Shown piece after piece: positions 9,224 through 18,402 of a DNA stretch of 64,000 bases. A model generated the notes under the pieces. It was not told the origin of the DNA and searched no databases. It saw only the letters and a list, made by a program, of their open reading frames with translations. Position numbers and translations under genes: made by a program. The number at the start of each line of letters is the position of its first letter. Within the stretch, counting starts at the first letter, position 1. Source of the DNA: Isoptericola halotolerans (GTDB taxonomy: Bacteria > Actinomycetota > Actinomycetes > Actinomycetales > Cellulomonadaceae); the NCBI RefSeq assembly GCF_013149785.1, contig NZ_JABEZU010000001.1, forward strand, positions 1,116,001 to 1,180,000. The letters run 5' to 3'.

Positions 9224-11055
9224 TGCCCACCCTCGACCTCACCTCCTCCGCGGACATCGTCGCCGGTGGGGACGCCGTGCTGGCCTTCACCGATCTCCAC
9301 GTCACCTTCGGCACGGAGTTCGGCGACGTCCACGCCGTCAAGGGCGTCACCCTCGAGGTGCACCCGGGCGAGGTGGTCGCCCTGGTCGGCGAGTCGGGGT
9401 CCGGCAAGTCCGTGACCTCGACGACGGCGCTGGGCCTGCTCCCGGGCAACGCCCGGGTCTCGGGCTCCGTCCGGGTCGGCGACAAGATCGTCGGAGACCT
9501 CGACCCTGCCGCGCTGCGCAAGATGCGGGGCAACGACATCGCCATGGTCTTCCAGGAGCCGATGACGGCGCTGAACCCGGTGCTGACCATCGGCGACCAG
9601 CTCACCGAGGCGCTGCAGCTGCACGGACTCGCCTATGGCAGCCAGGCGATGGCGCGCGCGGCGGAGCTGCTCGAGATGGTCGGGATCCCCGAGCCGCGGC
9701 GGCGGCTCAAGCAGTACCCGCACGAGCTGTCCGGCGGGCAGCGGCAGCGGGTCGTCATCGCGATGGCGATCTCCTGCGACCCGCGGGTGATCATCGCCGA
9801 CGAGCCGACCACAGCCCTCGACGTCACGGTGCAGGCGGACATCCTCGACCTGCTGCGCTCGCTGAAGGACAAGCTCGACACCGGGATCCTGCTCATCACC
9901 CACAACATGGGCGTGGTGGCGGACATGGCCGACCGGGTCGCCGTCATGCTCAAGGGCGACCTCGTCGAGACGGGGACCGCGGAGCAGGTGCTGACGAACC
10001 CGCAGCACGAGTACACCCGGCGCCTTCTGGGCGCCGTGCCCCACCTCGGCGAGGGCTCCGGGCAGAGCGACGAGGGCGTGCGTGCCTCCGTCGAGAAGGA
10101 GAAGGTCGACGCGGCGGTCCCGGCGCTCGAGCTGGACAACCTCGTCATCGAGTACCACCGCCTGGGCAAGCCGCCGTTCCGGGCGGTCGACGACGTCTCG
10201 TTCACCGTCGGACCCGGCGAGATCGTGGGCCTGGTGGGGGAGTCCGGCTCCGGGAAGTCCACCATCGGCAAGTGCGCCCTGGGCCTCATCCCGGCGGTCT
10301 CCGGCGCGGTCCGGATCCTCGGCGAGGACTACGGGAGGCTGCGCAGGAAGCAGCTCAAGGACCTGCGCCGGCGGATCGGGGTGGTCTTCCAGGACCCGGC
10401 CGCCTCGATCAACCCGCGGTTCCCCGTCGGCGAGGCGATCGCCGAGCCGCTGGCCGTGCACCAGGTCGGTGACGCGGCCTCCCGGAAGCAGCGGGTCATG
10501 GACCTGCTGGACGCCGTCGAGCTGCCACGCTCGTTCTACAACCGGTACCCGCACGAGCTCTCGGGAGGGCAGCGTCAGCGCGTGTCCATCGCGCGTGCAC
10601 TGACCCTGGAGCCGGAGCTCCTGGTGGCGGACGAGCCGACCTCGGCCCTGGACGTGTCCGTCCAGGCCGCGGTGCTGGAGATGTTCCTGTCGCTGCAGAG
10701 CGAGTTCGGCTTCGCCTGCCTCTTCGTCAGCCACGACCTGGCGGTCATCGACCTGCTGGCCCACAAGGTCGTGGTGCTCCAGAACGGCCGGATCGTCGAG
10801 CAGGGCGACCGCGACACCGTGCTGCGCACGCCCCGGGAGGACTACACGAAGCGTCTGCTGGCGGCCGCCCCCGTACCCGACCCGATCGAGCAGAAGCTGC
10901 GTCGCGAGGACCGGCACCGGCTGCTGGCCGAGCTCGGTGACGAGATCGTCGAGCTCCGCGTCGACCCGACCTCGGACCCCGAGCCGCCCGCTGGACGGAA
11001 GACCCCCGGTGCGGAGGGTGGCAACCCGCTCGGCGGAGCCTTCCACGGGGGCTGA
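9223..11055 (+). CDS. Peptide ABC transporter ATPase, fused DppD-DppF
   Basis: A 610-residue protein with two complete nucleotide-binding domains. Domain 1 has Walker A GESGSGKSV (about residues 56-64), signature ELSGGQRQRVVIAMA and Walker B VIIADEPTTALD. Domain 2 has Walker A GESGSGKST, signature ELSGGQRQRVSIARAL and Walker B LLVADEPTSALD. Both end with the C-terminal oligopeptide-transporter segment near EYTRRLL and DYTKRLL. The two ATPases, separate genes (dppD, dppF) in most bacteria, are joined here. Both sites look catalytically complete. ATG 9223 is chosen for the TGATG overlap with the permease gene. It is the last gene of importer operon 1; the next gene starts three bases after its stop. 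Confidence 0.95.
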   Translation: MPTLDLTSSADIVAGGDAVLAFTDLHVTFGTEFGDVHAVKGVTLEVHPGEVVALVGESGSGKSVTSTTALGLLPGNARVSGSVRVGDKIVGDLDPAALRKMRGNDIAMVFQEPMTALNPVLTIGDQLTEALQLHGLAYGSQAMARAAELLEMVGIPEPRRRLKQYPHELSGGQRQRVVIAMAISCDPRVIIADEPTTALDVTVQADILDLLRSLKDKLDTGILLITHNMGVVADMADRVAVMLKGDLVETGTAEQVLTNPQHEYTRRLLGAVPHLGEGSGQSDEGVRASVEKEKVDAAVPALELDNLVIEYHRLGKPPFRAVDDVSFTVGPGEIVGLVGESGSGKSTIGKCALGLIPAVSGAVRILGEDYGRLRRKQLKDLRRRIGVVFQDPAASINPRFPVGEAIAEPLAVHQVGDAASRKQRVMDLLDAVELPRSFYNRYPHELSGGQRQRVSIARALTLEPELLVADEPTSALDVSVQAAVLEMFLSLQSEFGFACLFVSHDLAVIDLLAHKVVVLQNGRIVEQGDRDTVLRTPREDYTKRLLAAAPVPDPIEQKLRREDRHRLLAELGDEIVELRVDPTSDPEPPAGRKTPGAEGGNPLGGAFHGG

Positions 11056-11058
11056 CGG

Positions 11059-13815
11059 GTGTTCCGGGGCGCGGCCCGCAGGGCGTGGGCGTACCGCGGC
11101 CTGCTGAGCCTGGTCGCCCTGCTCGTGGCCGTCGTCGCGGCCACGAGCGGGGTGCTCCTCGGTGCCGTCACCGGAGCGACGACGGACGCCACCCGGGAGG
11201 CGCTGTCACGGCCGGAGCCCGCGGGCCTGGTCGTGACCACCCGCGTCGCGCCGGACGCCCGGGCGCAGGACGTGCGTGTCCGGTCCGAGATCGAGGCCCT
11301 CTTCGCCGGTGCCCCGCTCGTGGTGGTCCGGTCCGAGACCCCGGACGGCACGGACACCCCGTTCGTGTCCTGGTCGCTGTCGCCTGACCTGGCCGCGCTG
11401 GCCCCCGCCGACACCGCGGGCCTCGCCGCCGGTGCACACCTTCGTGCCGTGCTGCGCGACGCGCCGGGCGTGGCCGTCCGCGGCGTCGTCGTCGAGGGCG
11501 ATCTCGCCGAGCGGGCGGCAGCGGTGGCGACCGCTCAGCGGTCCGCCGGGGCCGTCTCGACGGTGCCGCTGCTGCTGCTCGTCCTGGCGGCCGGGGTGGC
11601 ACTGGTCCAGGTCGCCCGCCTGCTGGCCGGTGCCCGGTCGAACGAGGTGGAGATCCTCGTGGCGCGAGGCGCGTCACCGCGCCGCCTGGCGGTGGGTGCC
11701 TTCGTCGAGGCCGGCGTCGTCGGGGTGGTCGCCGCCGGCGTGGGCGGTGCCGTGGCAGAGGTGGTGATCGCCGGACCGGGGGCGGCCGCCGTCGCGGTGG
11801 CCGCTGGGCTGACGGCGGTCGGCGCGGTGGTCGTCCTGACCCTGGTCGCGACGCTCCAGGCCCGGGCGGTCGCCCGCCGGCAGGTCGCCGACCGGTCCGG
11901 GCGGCTGCGGCACGTCGCCGCGGTCGGGACGGTGCTGGTGGTGCTCGCGGTCGCGGTGGCCGGGATGCTGCGGTTGCGCTCGCCGGGTTCGCCCCTCGTC
12001 GTGACGGCGGGCGGTGCACGCACGGACCTGCTCGCGGCCGTGGCGCCGGGCGTGGCGCTCATGGCGCTCGGCCTGGTGGTGGTCGCTCTCCTCGGTCCGG
12101 TGTCCCGGGCCGGTGCGGCGGTGGCCGCCCGGCGACCGGGCTCGACCGTCGTCCTGGCCGCCCGACAGGTGGCGCGCCGGCTGCGCGTGGTCGCGGTGGG
12201 GGTGGTGCTGCTGGTGCTCGCCGCGGGCTCCGCGGTGCTGGCCGGTGCCTTCGTCGGCACGTCGGAGCAGGCTCGTGCCGCGGTGCTCACCCAGCAGGCC
12301 GGCTCGGACGTGCGGGTGACGGTCCCCGGCGGACGTCTGACCCCGTCCGCACCGCCGCCACGGGCCGAGGCCTTCGAGGCGCTGGACGGTGTCGCGGCCG
12401 CTGTCCCGGTGCTGGTGGCCGACGCGACGGTCCAGGGGGAACCGGTCGGGCTCACCGCGCTTCCCGCGCACCGGGCGACGGCGGTGGTTCGCTCGCCCGA
12501 CCACCAGGGAGCCGCTGCGTCGTGGCAGCACGACGACCCGTTCGCCGCGGCCCCCACCCTGCCGGAGGGGAGCTCCGAGCTGGTCCTGGCCCTGGAGGGC
12601 GTGGTCTCGAGCGGGACGCTCGAGGTCCAGGTCTCCGTCTGGCTCGCGGGCGACGACGGCACCGTGGCCGTCGTGGAGGCCGGCGCCGCGCAGCTCACCG
12701 AGGGCACGAGCGCCACGACCGTGACCGTCCCGCTCGGTGCGGGCACGCCGCCCGCCGCCCGGCTCGCCGCGGTGGACCTGGTGCTCGACGGCGCGCCCCA
12801 CCCGCGTGACGTGTCCCTCGCCGCAGCGTCGGTCACGGCGACCACTCCCGACGGCACGGTGCCGGTGGACGTCGCCGGCGCGGTCTGGGCGACGGCGTCG
12901 GAGGCCGGTACGGCCGGCATCGTCGGCCGGGAGGACGGGACCCTCGGGCTCGATGCCGCGCTCGACGCCCCGGAGCGGTCGTCGCTGCGACTCGTGGCGA
13001 CCGGTGCCGAGGGTGCTGGTGCCGTCGACGCCGTCGCGGCGGTCGTCAGCGACGCCGTCGTCGAACGCTGGGACCTGACGCTCGGGGACACGTTCCGGGC
13101 CACGACGGGCGGGGCCGGGGTGACGTTGCGGGTCGCGGACGTCGTGCCGGTCGTGCCGGGCCAGGAGTCCGCCCGCTCGGTGCTCGTCGATCTCGCCGCG
13201 CTCGACGCCGCGCTGCTGCGCACCACCGCCCATCTCCCGCGGCCGGGCGAGGTGTGGGTCGCGGTGACCGACCCCGACGACGGCGGCGCGGTGGCCAGGA
13301 CCGCCACGGACGCCCGGGCCGTGGCGCAGGAACAGGCGCCCCTGGCCCAGGACGTCGAGGTCCGCACCGCCGTCGGCGACGGCCCCGACCTGGCCGCCCC
13401 CGTGCGCGAGGCCTTCGTCCTCGCCGCCGCGGGAGCGGTGGCGCTCGCGATGGTCGGCCTGGCCGTGGTGGCGGTGTCGGACCTGTCCGGTCGGCGCGCC
13501 GAGGTCGCCGTCCTGCGAGCCGCGGGCGTCGGCCCACGGTCGCAGGCGGCCGGACGCGCGCTGGAGTCCGGGGCGGTCGGTGCCGCCGCGCTGCTCGCGG
13601 GGTCCGGCGCCGGGTGGTCGGTCGCGGCCGTTGCCGTGCCCGGTCTGGTGGGGTCCGTGCTCGACGTCGCGCGCCCGGGGTTCACGGTCGACGTCGGTCT
13701 CGTGGTGGCGCTGGTCGGTGCCGCCGCCGCGGGGACGGCCGCCGTGGCCGCCGCCCTCACCTGGCGCGTCGCCGCCCAGGCGCGCGACACCGGCTACCGA
13801 CCGGAGGTGCGATGA
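11059..13815 (+). CDS. Large FtsX/MacB-type ABC permease (first of a pair)
   Basis: A 918-residue membrane protein. One membrane helix near residues 13-37, a cluster of about six between 165 and 400, a long exported domain from roughly 400 to 775 with beta-rich, Val/Thr-rich sequence, and about three C-terminal helices. The C-terminal part matches the FtsX-like core (EVAVLRAAGVGPRSQAAGR). Such type VII ABC permeases move or release lipids, lipoproteins or peptides at the outer membrane face rather than forming a channel. It begins three bases after the preceding ATPase gene and overlaps its partner by ATGA. Cargo is unknown. GTG 11059 gives the expected basic start before helix 1. Confidence 0.82.
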   Translation: MFRGAARRAWAYRGLLSLVALLVAVVAATSGVLLGAVTGATTDATREALSRPEPAGLVVTTRVAPDARAQDVRVRSEIEALFAGAPLVVVRSETPDGTDTPFVSWSLSPDLAALAPADTAGLAAGAHLRAVLRDAPGVAVRGVVVEGDLAERAAAVATAQRSAGAVSTVPLLLLVLAAGVALVQVARLLAGARSNEVEILVARGASPRRLAVGAFVEAGVVGVVAAGVGGAVAEVVIAGPGAAAVAVAAGLTAVGAVVVLTLVATLQARAVARRQVADRSGRLRHVAAVGTVLVVLAVAVAGMLRLRSPGSPLVVTAGGARTDLLAAVAPGVALMALGLVVVALLGPVSRAGAAVAARRPGSTVVLAARQVARRLRVVAVGVVLLVLAAGSAVLAGAFVGTSEQARAAVLTQQAGSDVRVTVPGGRLTPSAPPPRAEAFEALDGVAAAVPVLVADATVQGEPVGLTALPAHRATAVVRSPDHQGAAASWQHDDPFAAAPTLPEGSSELVLALEGVVSSGTLEVQVSVWLAGDDGTVAVVEAGAAQLTEGTSATTVTVPLGAGTPPAARLAAVDLVLDGAPHPRDVSLAAASVTATTPDGTVPVDVAGAVWATASEAGTAGIVGREDGTLGLDAALDAPERSSLRLVATGAEGAGAVDAVAAVVSDAVVERWDLTLGDTFRATTGGAGVTLRVADVVPVVPGQESARSVLVDLAALDAALLRTTAHLPRPGEVWVAVTDPDDGGAVARTATDARAVAQEQAPLAQDVEVRTAVGDGPDLAAPVREAFVLAAAGAVALAMVGLAVVAVSDLSGRRAEVAVLRAAGVGPRSQAAGRALESGAVGAAALLAGSGAGWSVAAVAVPGLVGSVLDVARPGFTVDVGLVVALVGAAAAGTAAVAAALTWRVAAQARDTGYRPEVR

Positions 13816-16565
13816 GCCTGCTGCTCCTGGTCCGCCGTCACCTCCTGGCATCCCCTGGTCCTGGGCTCGCCCTCGCCGCGGTAGCGATGCTGGCCGCGCT
13901 GGTCACCTCGACGGCGCCTCGCGCCGTCGCCGTGCTGCACGCCGACCAGCTGGTCCACGAGACCGCGCTGGCGTCCGCGGTCGCGACGGACGTGATCTCC
14001 GTGGGCCTCGCCGTGCCGGGGTACGGCGAGGGGTACGTCCCCTCGCAGGGGCCGACCCTCGACGCCTCCGGCGCGCCGCAGGTCCGCCCGCCGTCGCCGG
14101 ACCTGGCCGGCTACGTCGCGGGGTTGCGCGACCTGGCAGCGTCACAGCCCGAGCCGCTCGCCGAGGTGCTCGGTGAGCCGGACCTCGTGATCTCCGGCAC
14201 CCGGGTCGGCGTCGAGCGGGTGCCCGGCAACGACGTCGCGTCCCCGGGCATCGTGCTGCGCGGCGGTCCCACGGCACGTGACCACGTGGACCTCGTGACC
14301 GGCAGGTGGCCCGAGGCGACCCTGGTGCCCGTCGACCGGACCGCGATGCTGCCGGGGTCCGACGGCGTGCCCGACGTCGTGCCGGAGCCGTTGGAGGTGG
14401 CGATGTCCACGGCGTCCGCCGCCGAGCTCGGCTGGACCCTCGGCTCCGTGCACGCCACGGCCGACCAGCTCCTGCCACCGGTGGAGCTCGTGGGCCTCTG
14501 GGAGCCCCGGGACGCCGACGCCGACTACTGGGTGCACGCACCGCTGGCGGTCACGCCCGAGGTGGTGATGGACGCGAACGTCGGCAAGATCGTGACCGCC
14601 GCGGTGCTCGCCGACCCGGCCGTCGTCGGAGCCTGGACGAGCGCGCCGAGCACGCGCACGTGGTACCCCGTGGACACCCGCGCGGTGACCGCCGCCGAGG
14701 CGATGCCCCTGCTCGCCCAGCTCCGGGGCTTCACCGCCACGGTGTGGACCCCGGTCGAGGGCGACGCCGCGGTGCTCGAGCCCGCCTCGGGCCTGGTCGC
14801 GCTCCTGGAGCGCGTGCTCGGCCAGCGACAGGGAGTCGACGCCGTCGTGGCGGTGCTCGCCGTCGGCCCTCTCGGTGCCCTCGTCGCCGTCCTGCTGCTG
14901 GCGGCCCGGCTGCTGGTCGACCGGCGCCGGGACGCGCTGGTCCTGGTGCGGGCGCGCGGCGCCTCGGGTGCCCAGGTGCGGGCGGTCGTGGCGCTGGAGG
15001 GCCTGGTGGTCGGCCTCCCTGCCACTGCAGCAGGCCTTGCCGCGGGCCTGCTCGTCGTCCCGGCGCCGCTGACGGCAGGGCAGGTCGGGGTCGCGCTGGC
15101 CTGCGGCCTGGGCCCGGCGGTCGCGGCGGGTGCGGCCGCGGGGCCTGGCGGGCTGCGGGCGCGACGGAGGGACCTCGACGGCGCCCCGGGGCGGTACCGG
15201 CGGCGTCGGCTGACGGCAGAGGTCGCGGTCGTCGGGGCCGCAGCGGGCACCACGGCGCTGGCGCTCGCCCGCGGCGTGCTGAGCCTCCCGGGGGCAGGCC
15301 CGGCGGTCGACCCCCTGGTCGTCGCCGCGCCGCTGCTGCTGAGCGTGGCCGCCGCCCTCGTGGCGCTGCGTCTCGTGCCTCCGGTGGTCCGCGTCGCCGA
15401 GCGCGTGCTGGCCCGGCGTCCCGGCCTGGTGCCGTTCCTCGGTGCGGCGCGCGTGCGACGGGACGCCGCCGGAGGACTGGTGCCCGCGCTCGCTCTGGTG
15501 CTGTCGGTGGGCGTCGCCGCCTCGTCCCTCGTGCTGGCCGCCACGGTGCGAGACGGCGTCGTGCGCGAGGCATGGGGGTCGGTCGGTGCCGACCTGCGGG
15601 TGGCCGGCCCGCTCCTCGACGACGAGGCGGTCGAGGCGCTGCGGGCGGTGTCGGGGGTGACGGGGGTCGTCCCGGTGACGGACCTGGGCCGCCACCAGCT
15701 CCGCTCGGGGTCCGAGACGGTGACCGTCACGGTCTACGCGACCGACGCCGCGGCGCTCGCGGCGGTGCAGGCGGGCGCGCCCGGGGCACCGGCACGCACC
15801 GCGGACCTGACCGTGCCCGCGGGAGGCGCGCTGCCCGCCGTGGCGGCGGGCGGTCTCAGCGGTGCATGGACCACGGCCGGGGGGCCGGTGACGGTCGTGG
15901 AGGACGTGGACGAGCTGCCCGGCCTGCCGCCGTCGTCCGCGGCCCTGCTGGTCGACGCCGACCTCGCCGCCGGATGGTTCGCCGCGGCAGGCTCGCCCCG
16001 CCTCGCGCTGCTCGGGTTGGACGACGGTGCCACCGCGAGCGACCGGGCCCGCGCGGAGCGCGAGATCGCCGCGTCGCTGCCCACCGCCGTCGTCGACGAC
16101 CCGTCCGCGGGGGAGGAGGCGCTGCTGGCCTCGCCCTCGGCATCGGGTCTTGCCACGGCGTTCGCCGTCGCCGTCGCCCTGTCGGCGGTGCTGAGCGCCG
16201 CGACCGTGGCGCTGGCACTCGTGCTCGCGGGGCCGGCTCGACGCCGGGTCCTGGTCGTGCTGCGCACCCTGGGGCTGCCGCAGGGCGCGGAGCGAGGGAT
16301 CGTGGCCTGGGAGACGGTGCCGTGGACGGTCGCCGCGCTGCTGGCCGGAGCCGTGATCGGCGGGGTGGTGCCCGTCCTCGTCCTCGCCGCGGTCGACCTC
16401 TCGCCCCTGACCGGGGGCCACGAACCGCCACCCCTGGCCTTCGACGCGGGCTGGCTCGCTCTTCTGGCGGCCGGTCTCCTGGCCGTGGTCGCGATCGGGA
16501 CGCTGGTGGCCGGAGCCGTGGGCCGCCGCCACGACGGCGTCCACCTGCGGACGGCGACCGACTGA
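13812..16565 (+). CDS. Large FtsX/MacB-type ABC permease (second of a pair)
   Basis: A 917-residue partner of the preceding permease. A helix at about residues 15-37 is followed by an exported domain (40-340), a central bundle of helices (345-580), a second exported domain and four C-terminal helices carrying an FtsX-like motif (LVVLRTLGLPQGAERGIV). The two permeases are nearly equal in length but not obviously duplicates in sequence. They overlap by ATGA (13812-13815), so they are probably made in equal amounts and act as a heterodimer with the two ATPases downstream. ATG 13812 is chosen for that overlap. Substrate unknown. Confidence 0.82.
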   Translation: MSLLLLVRRHLLASPGPGLALAAVAMLAALVTSTAPRAVAVLHADQLVHETALASAVATDVISVGLAVPGYGEGYVPSQGPTLDASGAPQVRPPSPDLAGYVAGLRDLAASQPEPLAEVLGEPDLVISGTRVGVERVPGNDVASPGIVLRGGPTARDHVDLVTGRWPEATLVPVDRTAMLPGSDGVPDVVPEPLEVAMSTASAAELGWTLGSVHATADQLLPPVELVGLWEPRDADADYWVHAPLAVTPEVVMDANVGKIVTAAVLADPAVVGAWTSAPSTRTWYPVDTRAVTAAEAMPLLAQLRGFTATVWTPVEGDAAVLEPASGLVALLERVLGQRQGVDAVVAVLAVGPLGALVAVLLLAARLLVDRRRDALVLVRARGASGAQVRAVVALEGLVVGLPATAAGLAAGLLVVPAPLTAGQVGVALACGLGPAVAAGAAAGPGGLRARRRDLDGAPGRYRRRRLTAEVAVVGAAAGTTALALARGVLSLPGAGPAVDPLVVAAPLLLSVAAALVALRLVPPVVRVAERVLARRPGLVPFLGAARVRRDAAGGLVPALALVLSVGVAASSLVLAATVRDGVVREAWGSVGADLRVAGPLLDDEAVEALRAVSGVTGVVPVTDLGRHQLRSGSETVTVTVYATDAAALAAVQAGAPGAPARTADLTVPAGGALPAVAAGGLSGAWTTAGGPVTVVEDVDELPGLPPSSAALLVDADLAAGWFAAAGSPRLALLGLDDGATASDRARAEREIAASLPTAVVDDPSAGEEALLASPSASGLATAFAVAVALSAVLSAATVALALVLAGPARRRVLVVLRTLGLPQGAERGIVAWETVPWTVAALLAGAVIGGVVPVLVLAAVDLSPLTGGHEPPPLAFDAGWLALLAAGLLAVVAIGTLVAGAVGRRHDGVHLRTATD

Positions 16566-16585
16566 ACGATGGGAAGGAACCTGTG

Positions 16586-17467
16586 ATGAGCGAGATCCTG
16601 TGCCGCGGCCTGGTGCGCATCTACGCCACCGACGGCGTGGAGGTCCAGGCGTTGCAGGGCCTGGACCTGCGTCTCGAGGCGGGCGAGCTGGTCGCGGTCG
16701 TGGGTGCCTCCGGTTCCGGCAAGTCCACGCTCCTGGGCATCCTGTCCGGGCTCGACACGCCCACCGGCGGGTCGGCGGTGGTCGCGGGCACGGACCTGCT
16801 GACGATGTCCGGTCGGGACCGTGTCCGCTACCAGCGACACGCCGTGGGGTTCGTCTGGCAGCAGACGTCGCGCAACCTGCTTCCGTATCTGACGGCGGCG
16901 CAGAACGTCCGGCTCGTGCTGGACCTGGGGTGGTCGCCACGGAGGGCCCGGGCGGCCCGGGTCACCGAGATGCTCGACCTGCTGGGCGTCGCGGACCTCG
17001 CGGACCGGCGTCCGGCCGAGATGTCCGGGGGGCAGCAGCAGCGCGTGGCGATCGCCGTCGCGGTGGCGAACCGGCCGCGGGTGCTGCTCGCGGACGAGCC
17101 GACCGGCGAGCTGGACGAGGCCACCAGCGTCGAGGTGCTGGAGGCACTGCGTTCCGTGAACGAGGCCACCGGGGTGACGACGTTGATCGTCACCCACGAC
17201 CCGTCGGTCTCGGAGCACGTGGCCCGGACGGTGCAGATCCGCGACGGCCGCACCTCCACCGAGGTGCTGCGCCGCACCGAGACCGACGAGCAGGGCGTCG
17301 AGCGGCACGTGGCCGAGGAGTTCGCCGTGCTGGACCGGGTGGGTCGCCTGCAGCTGCCGACCGACTTCGTGGCCGCGCTCGACCTGCGCGAACGCGTGCG
17401 GCTGGCGCTGGAGCCCGACCACGTGCAGGTCCGGCCGGACCTGGCGCAGAAGGACGAGGACCGATGA
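16586..17467 (+). CDS. LolD/MacB-type ABC ATPase with C-terminal AbrB-like extension
   Basis: A 293-residue ATPase. The nucleotide-binding domain covers residues 1-225: Walker A GASGSGKST (40-48), Q-loop region VWQQTS, signature MSGGQQQRVAIAVAV, Walker B VLLADEPTGELD and switch THDPSVSE. It belongs to the LolD/MacB group that serves FtsX-type permeases. Residues about 243-284 (FAVLDRVGRLQLPTDFVAAL and following) form an extra tail that resembles the swapped-hairpin AbrB/MraZ pattern; this is inference. A ribosome binding site GGGAAGGA precedes the start; GTG 16583 directly before ATG 16586 is an alternative. It overlaps the second ATPase by ATGA. Confidence 0.9.
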   Translation: MSEILCRGLVRIYATDGVEVQALQGLDLRLEAGELVAVVGASGSGKSTLLGILSGLDTPTGGSAVVAGTDLLTMSGRDRVRYQRHAVGFVWQQTSRNLLPYLTAAQNVRLVLDLGWSPRRARAARVTEMLDLLGVADLADRRPAEMSGGQQQRVAIAVAVANRPRVLLADEPTGELDEATSVEVLEALRSVNEATGVTTLIVTHDPSVSEHVARTVQIRDGRTSTEVLRRTETDEQGVERHVAEEFAVLDRVGRLQLPTDFVAALDLRERVRLALEPDHVQVRPDLAQKDEDR

Positions 17468-18177
17468 CGGCACCAGGCGGGACGACGACCGCGCTCACGG
17501 CGCAGGACGTGAGCCGCACCTTCGGCACCGGCGCCGCGAAGGTGCACGCCCTGCGCGCGGTGAGCCTGAGCGTCGAGGCGGGAGAGCTGCTCGTCGTGCG
17601 AGGGCCGTCCGGCTCGGGCAAGACGACGCTGCTCAACGTGCTGGGCGGGCTGGACACGCCGTCGTCGGGCCGGGTGTGGCTGGGGGAGCGGGAGCTCACC
17701 GCGATGCGACCGGACGAGGTGCTCGCGGTGCGACGCGACGAGATCGGCTACGTCTTCCAGGCCTTCGGGCTGCTCCCGGTGCTGTCCGCGGCGGAGAACG
17801 TCGAGGTGCCGCTGCGGCTGAGACGGACTCCCGGGCCGGAGCGGGCGCGCCGGGTGGCGTCCGCCCTGGAGCGGGTCGGTCTGGCCGACCACGCGCGGCA
17901 GCGACCGTACGAGCTCTCGGGCGGGCAGCAGCAGCGGGTCGGCATCGCGAGAGCCCTGGTCGCGGCACCGCGGGTGCTGCTCGCCGACGAACCCACGGGC
18001 CAGCTCGACTCCGCGACGGCTCGTCGGGTGATGGACCTGCTGCGCGAGGTGGTGCACACGCAGGGCGCCGCGGCCGTCGTGACGACCCACGATCCGGAGC
18101 TGGTGGCGCGCGCGGACCGCGTCGTCGACCTGCACGACGGTGCCCTGGCGAGCACGGCCGGCGCGCGCCGGTCGTGA
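17464..18177 (+). CDS. LolD/MacB-type ABC ATPase
   Basis: A 237-residue stand-alone ATPase, the normal size for the family. Walker A GPSGSGKTT (47-55), Q-loop VFQAFGLLP, signature LSGGQQQRVGIARAL, Walker B VLLADEPTGQLD and switch THDPELVARAD are all present. It is the fourth gene of the FtsX-type operon and overlaps the previous ATPase by ATGA (17464-17467). With two permeases and two ATPases, the simplest reading is one heteromeric transporter; two independent transporters cannot be excluded. It has no C-terminal extension, unlike its neighbour. Confidence 0.93.
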   Translation: MTAPGGTTTALTAQDVSRTFGTGAAKVHALRAVSLSVEAGELLVVRGPSGSGKTTLLNVLGGLDTPSSGRVWLGERELTAMRPDEVLAVRRDEIGYVFQAFGLLPVLSAAENVEVPLRLRRTPGPERARRVASALERVGLADHARQRPYELSGGQQQRVGIARALVAAPRVLLADEPTGQLDSATARRVMDLLREVVHTQGAAAVVTTHDPELVARADRVVDLHDGALASTAGARRS

Positions 18178-18199
18178 CGGACGCCACAGGTGGCGCACC

Positions 18200-18240
18200 G
18201 GAACGCGCTTGCCCTGGCCCTGGGGTTTCGTGCGCGTTCC
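18200..18240 (+). terminator. Hairpin after the FtsX-type operon
   Basis: Nine-bp perfect arms at 18200-18208 and 18232-18240 enclose a 23-base loop, with no T-tract. A weak terminator candidate located 23 bases after the operon's stop codon. Confidence 0.35.
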
Positions 18241-18300
18241 GATCGGGTCACGATCAGGGCAGCGGGCGCAGAAGGGTGACCCGGGACACGATCGAGGGGT

Positions 18301-18306
18301 TAGGCT
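18301..18306 (+). promoter_or_regulatory. -10 box (TAGGCT) for peptide importer 2
   Basis: TAGGCT fits the actinobacterial TANNNT box and predicts a leader of about 90 bases before GTG 18403. I found no clear -35 element. The ribosome binding site AGGAGGA is at 18392-18398. Confidence 0.45.
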
Positions 18307-18402
18307 CCTTACCGCATCGTGCCACGTGCGCCCATCCGCGCACGGGTACCACCGCCACCGGACATCCATGCCGGGGGCGTGCACACCTACTCAGGAGGAC
18401 AC

